A DNA stretch of 64,000 nucleotides, taken from assembly GCF_040054535.1 (NCBI RefSeq), contig NC_090798.1:3574001-3638000 (forward strand), written 5' to 3'. The position numbers were made by a program, and so were the translations under genes. The notes below the pieces were generated by a model. It did no database searches. It was given only the letters and a program-made list of their open reading frames with translations, and had not been told where the DNA came from. This document shows positions 62,558 through 64,000 of the stretch, in pieces; within the stretch, counting starts at the first letter, position 1; the number at the start of each line of letters is the position of its first letter. This DNA is from Antennarius striatus. Its lineage: Eukaryota > Chordata > Actinopteri > Lophiiformes > Antennariidae.

Positions 62558-63043
62558 TGAGGGCCAGATGTGAGGGAGGAGGGGTGCGTTACACAAGCCT
62601 GGAGAAGAGTAACGGGGACTTTTCACAAGGCTTCAGAGGAAGTTAGACGATCCTGGAAAGAACTGCCGAGAAGCTCGCTGGGAATTTACCTCAAGCTGCA
62701 GGAGGGTGAAGATATCACTGCAAAACTGCACGTTCACGTTTGAGGGTGGTCGTCACCAAATAATTAAAAGGATGACCTCGAAGTTCCTCTTTGAACAGAT
62801 GATCATAGACTAAATGTTTATAACTTTTCTGGCCTTTTTTATTGCCGTTCTTCCAGTCATCTTTTACGTTGACATTGATGTGTCCACAAGAGGGCAGTGG
62901 AGAGTCAGGCTATTCAAACACAATATACGCAGAAGTAGGACGATGTTCTTAGTGGTGGCCTTGGAGACCATTAAATACATCAACATCTATGAATAAAGAG
63001 TTTCCAAACCGTTTTTCTTTCTTTTTTTTTTACATTTATCAAG

Positions 63044-63361
63044 CCTTTTAGTAGGTAATCACGTGATACCGCACGCGCATTCTATTGGCTGACAGCATCC
63101 GAAAGTGCGTTGCGTTCCGACACTCATGGAACGCAACGCACTTCCATGTATTAAAGAAACACTTATAAGCACTTTAAAAAATCTATAAGAGTGTGGGAAA
63201 GGGTAATGCAGATAGTTTTTTTAACATCAGTATGGCGAGGGTTCAGAAATGTTTAAATTACCGTAAACAGTAAAATAAAAAGGTTGTTGCTGTATCGCGG
63301 AATTTTGTATTTGCGGCTGGTCCTGAAACACATTAACTGCAAGTAATGAGGGATCACTGCA
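63044..63361 (-). mobile_element. Non-autonomous DNA-transposon-like repeat, copy 2
   Basis: The reverse complement of this stretch repeats, in order, the blocks of the element at 16663-17037: TGCAGTGATCCCTCATTACT, GCAGTTAATGTGTTTCAGGA, AATTCCGCGAT, TGAACCCTCGCCATACTGAT, TTTCCCACACTCTTATAGAT and GTCAGCCAATAGAATGCGCG. A perfect hairpin with 16-bp arms at 63103-63118 and 63128-63143 is present here but absent from copy 1. The outer boundary on the low side is approximate. Confidence 0.6.
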
Positions 63362-64000
63362 TACTTCAGCTCTTTGAAAACACACTTAAATACACACAAA
63401 ATAAAGGCAGTAGATGTCATGAAAGCCTCCGACTCTATCTTTAACATAGTTTGTAGATATATCTCAATAGTCATGGAGGAGGTCAAAGGTCAGAGCTCTG
63501 AAAAATTATGTGAAACAGGACAGACACAATCTGGCGGATATTGTTTGTAGATGGGAGTTTGACTCCTAATCAATACCCGATGTATTGTTCTCCACCCTGC
63601 AGTCACGTCGTCTGCTCTTCCAGCTTGGAAGCGTTCATGAGCTTTTGTTTGTCTGCCTGCTTGTGAAGGCTTGTTTTGGTCGCAGAAAGAAAACCAAAAA
63701 TATTAAAATACACATAACATAATAAAGTAATCGGAGTACATGCTTCCATACATGACACGTGGAGCAGAAAACAGAAAACTGAAGAGGAGTGCAGTGAAAT
63801 CCTGTTACATTTATGTAACTGTGTCATGTAATGTTATCACGAGACTTATACAAATAGTGACATATGCAGAGTAGATTGTTCTGCCAACCAGGTCAACAGA
63901 ACTGTATTATGCACAGACATTAATCTTTATTTCATGTTAATTAATGTTTGCATTTTAAAAAAATATTATTTGCTTCAGCCTGAATGTCAGTTTGAACTCA
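63362..64000. other. Right end of window, nothing recognised
   Basis: AT-rich unique sequence; only short, unrecognised open frames. Confidence 0.6.

Noticed and set aside
62814..62996. 60-codon hydrophobic frame near the right end
   Set aside because: Short, no homology recognised, and next to repeats; a membrane-like stretch alone is not enough.

Overview
This is eukaryotic nuclear DNA, almost certainly from a ray-finned (teleost) fish. The genes have many small exons with GT-AG introns. CA/GT microsatellites are very dense, and there are short transposons with inverted ends of a type common in fish. Four protein-coding genes can be read exon by exon: phka1 (minus strand, running off the left edge), hdac8, cited1 and rps4x (all plus strand). 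The same four genes are neighbours on human Xq13.1, so this is a conserved vertebrate gene block. As I recall the human map, all four lie on one strand there; here phka1 is flipped and sits head-to-head with hdac8. Layout: 69-10327 (minus) holds 26 coding exons of phka1, giving the first 1009 codons of the glycogen phosphorylase kinase alpha subunit. 10328-12035 is the shared upstream region of phka1 and hdac8, with two perfect ETS-type motifs. 12036-32824 (plus) is hdac8: 11 exons, 378 residues, all zinc and catalytic residues present; its introns 9 and 10 (about 8.9 and 6.5 kb) carry most of the repeats. 32825-47402 is a long region without a recognisable gene, containing a probable cited1 promoter near 41.75 kb and a few enhancer-like blocks. 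47423-47995 (plus) is the coding exon of cited1. 47996-54215 is its probable long 3' UTR plus AT-rich spacer. 54216-58031 (plus) is rps4x: 7 exons, 263 residues, with two box C/D snoRNAs inside introns 3 and 6. 58032-64000 has repeats and no recognised gene. The genes do not form one pathway. phka1 acts in glycogen breakdown, hdac8 deacetylates cohesin and other substrates, cited1 is a CBP/p300-binding transcriptional co-regulator, and rps4x is a ribosomal protein whose introns host snoRNAs directed at 18S rRNA. I found no new multi-gene system. The most notable observations are: (1) a pair of related box C/D snoRNAs in rps4x with the same 13-nt complementarity to 18S rRNA; (2) CA or GT repeats starting within 0-8 nt of the GT of five 5' splice sites in hdac8 and phka1; (3) two overlapping perfect hairpins in hdac8 intron 9; (4) an internally deleted RTE-type LINE with an intact 14-bp target-site duplication. 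All exon boundaries were derived by hand from homology and GT-AG phase agreement. In the three multi-exon genes every exon phase joins correctly.
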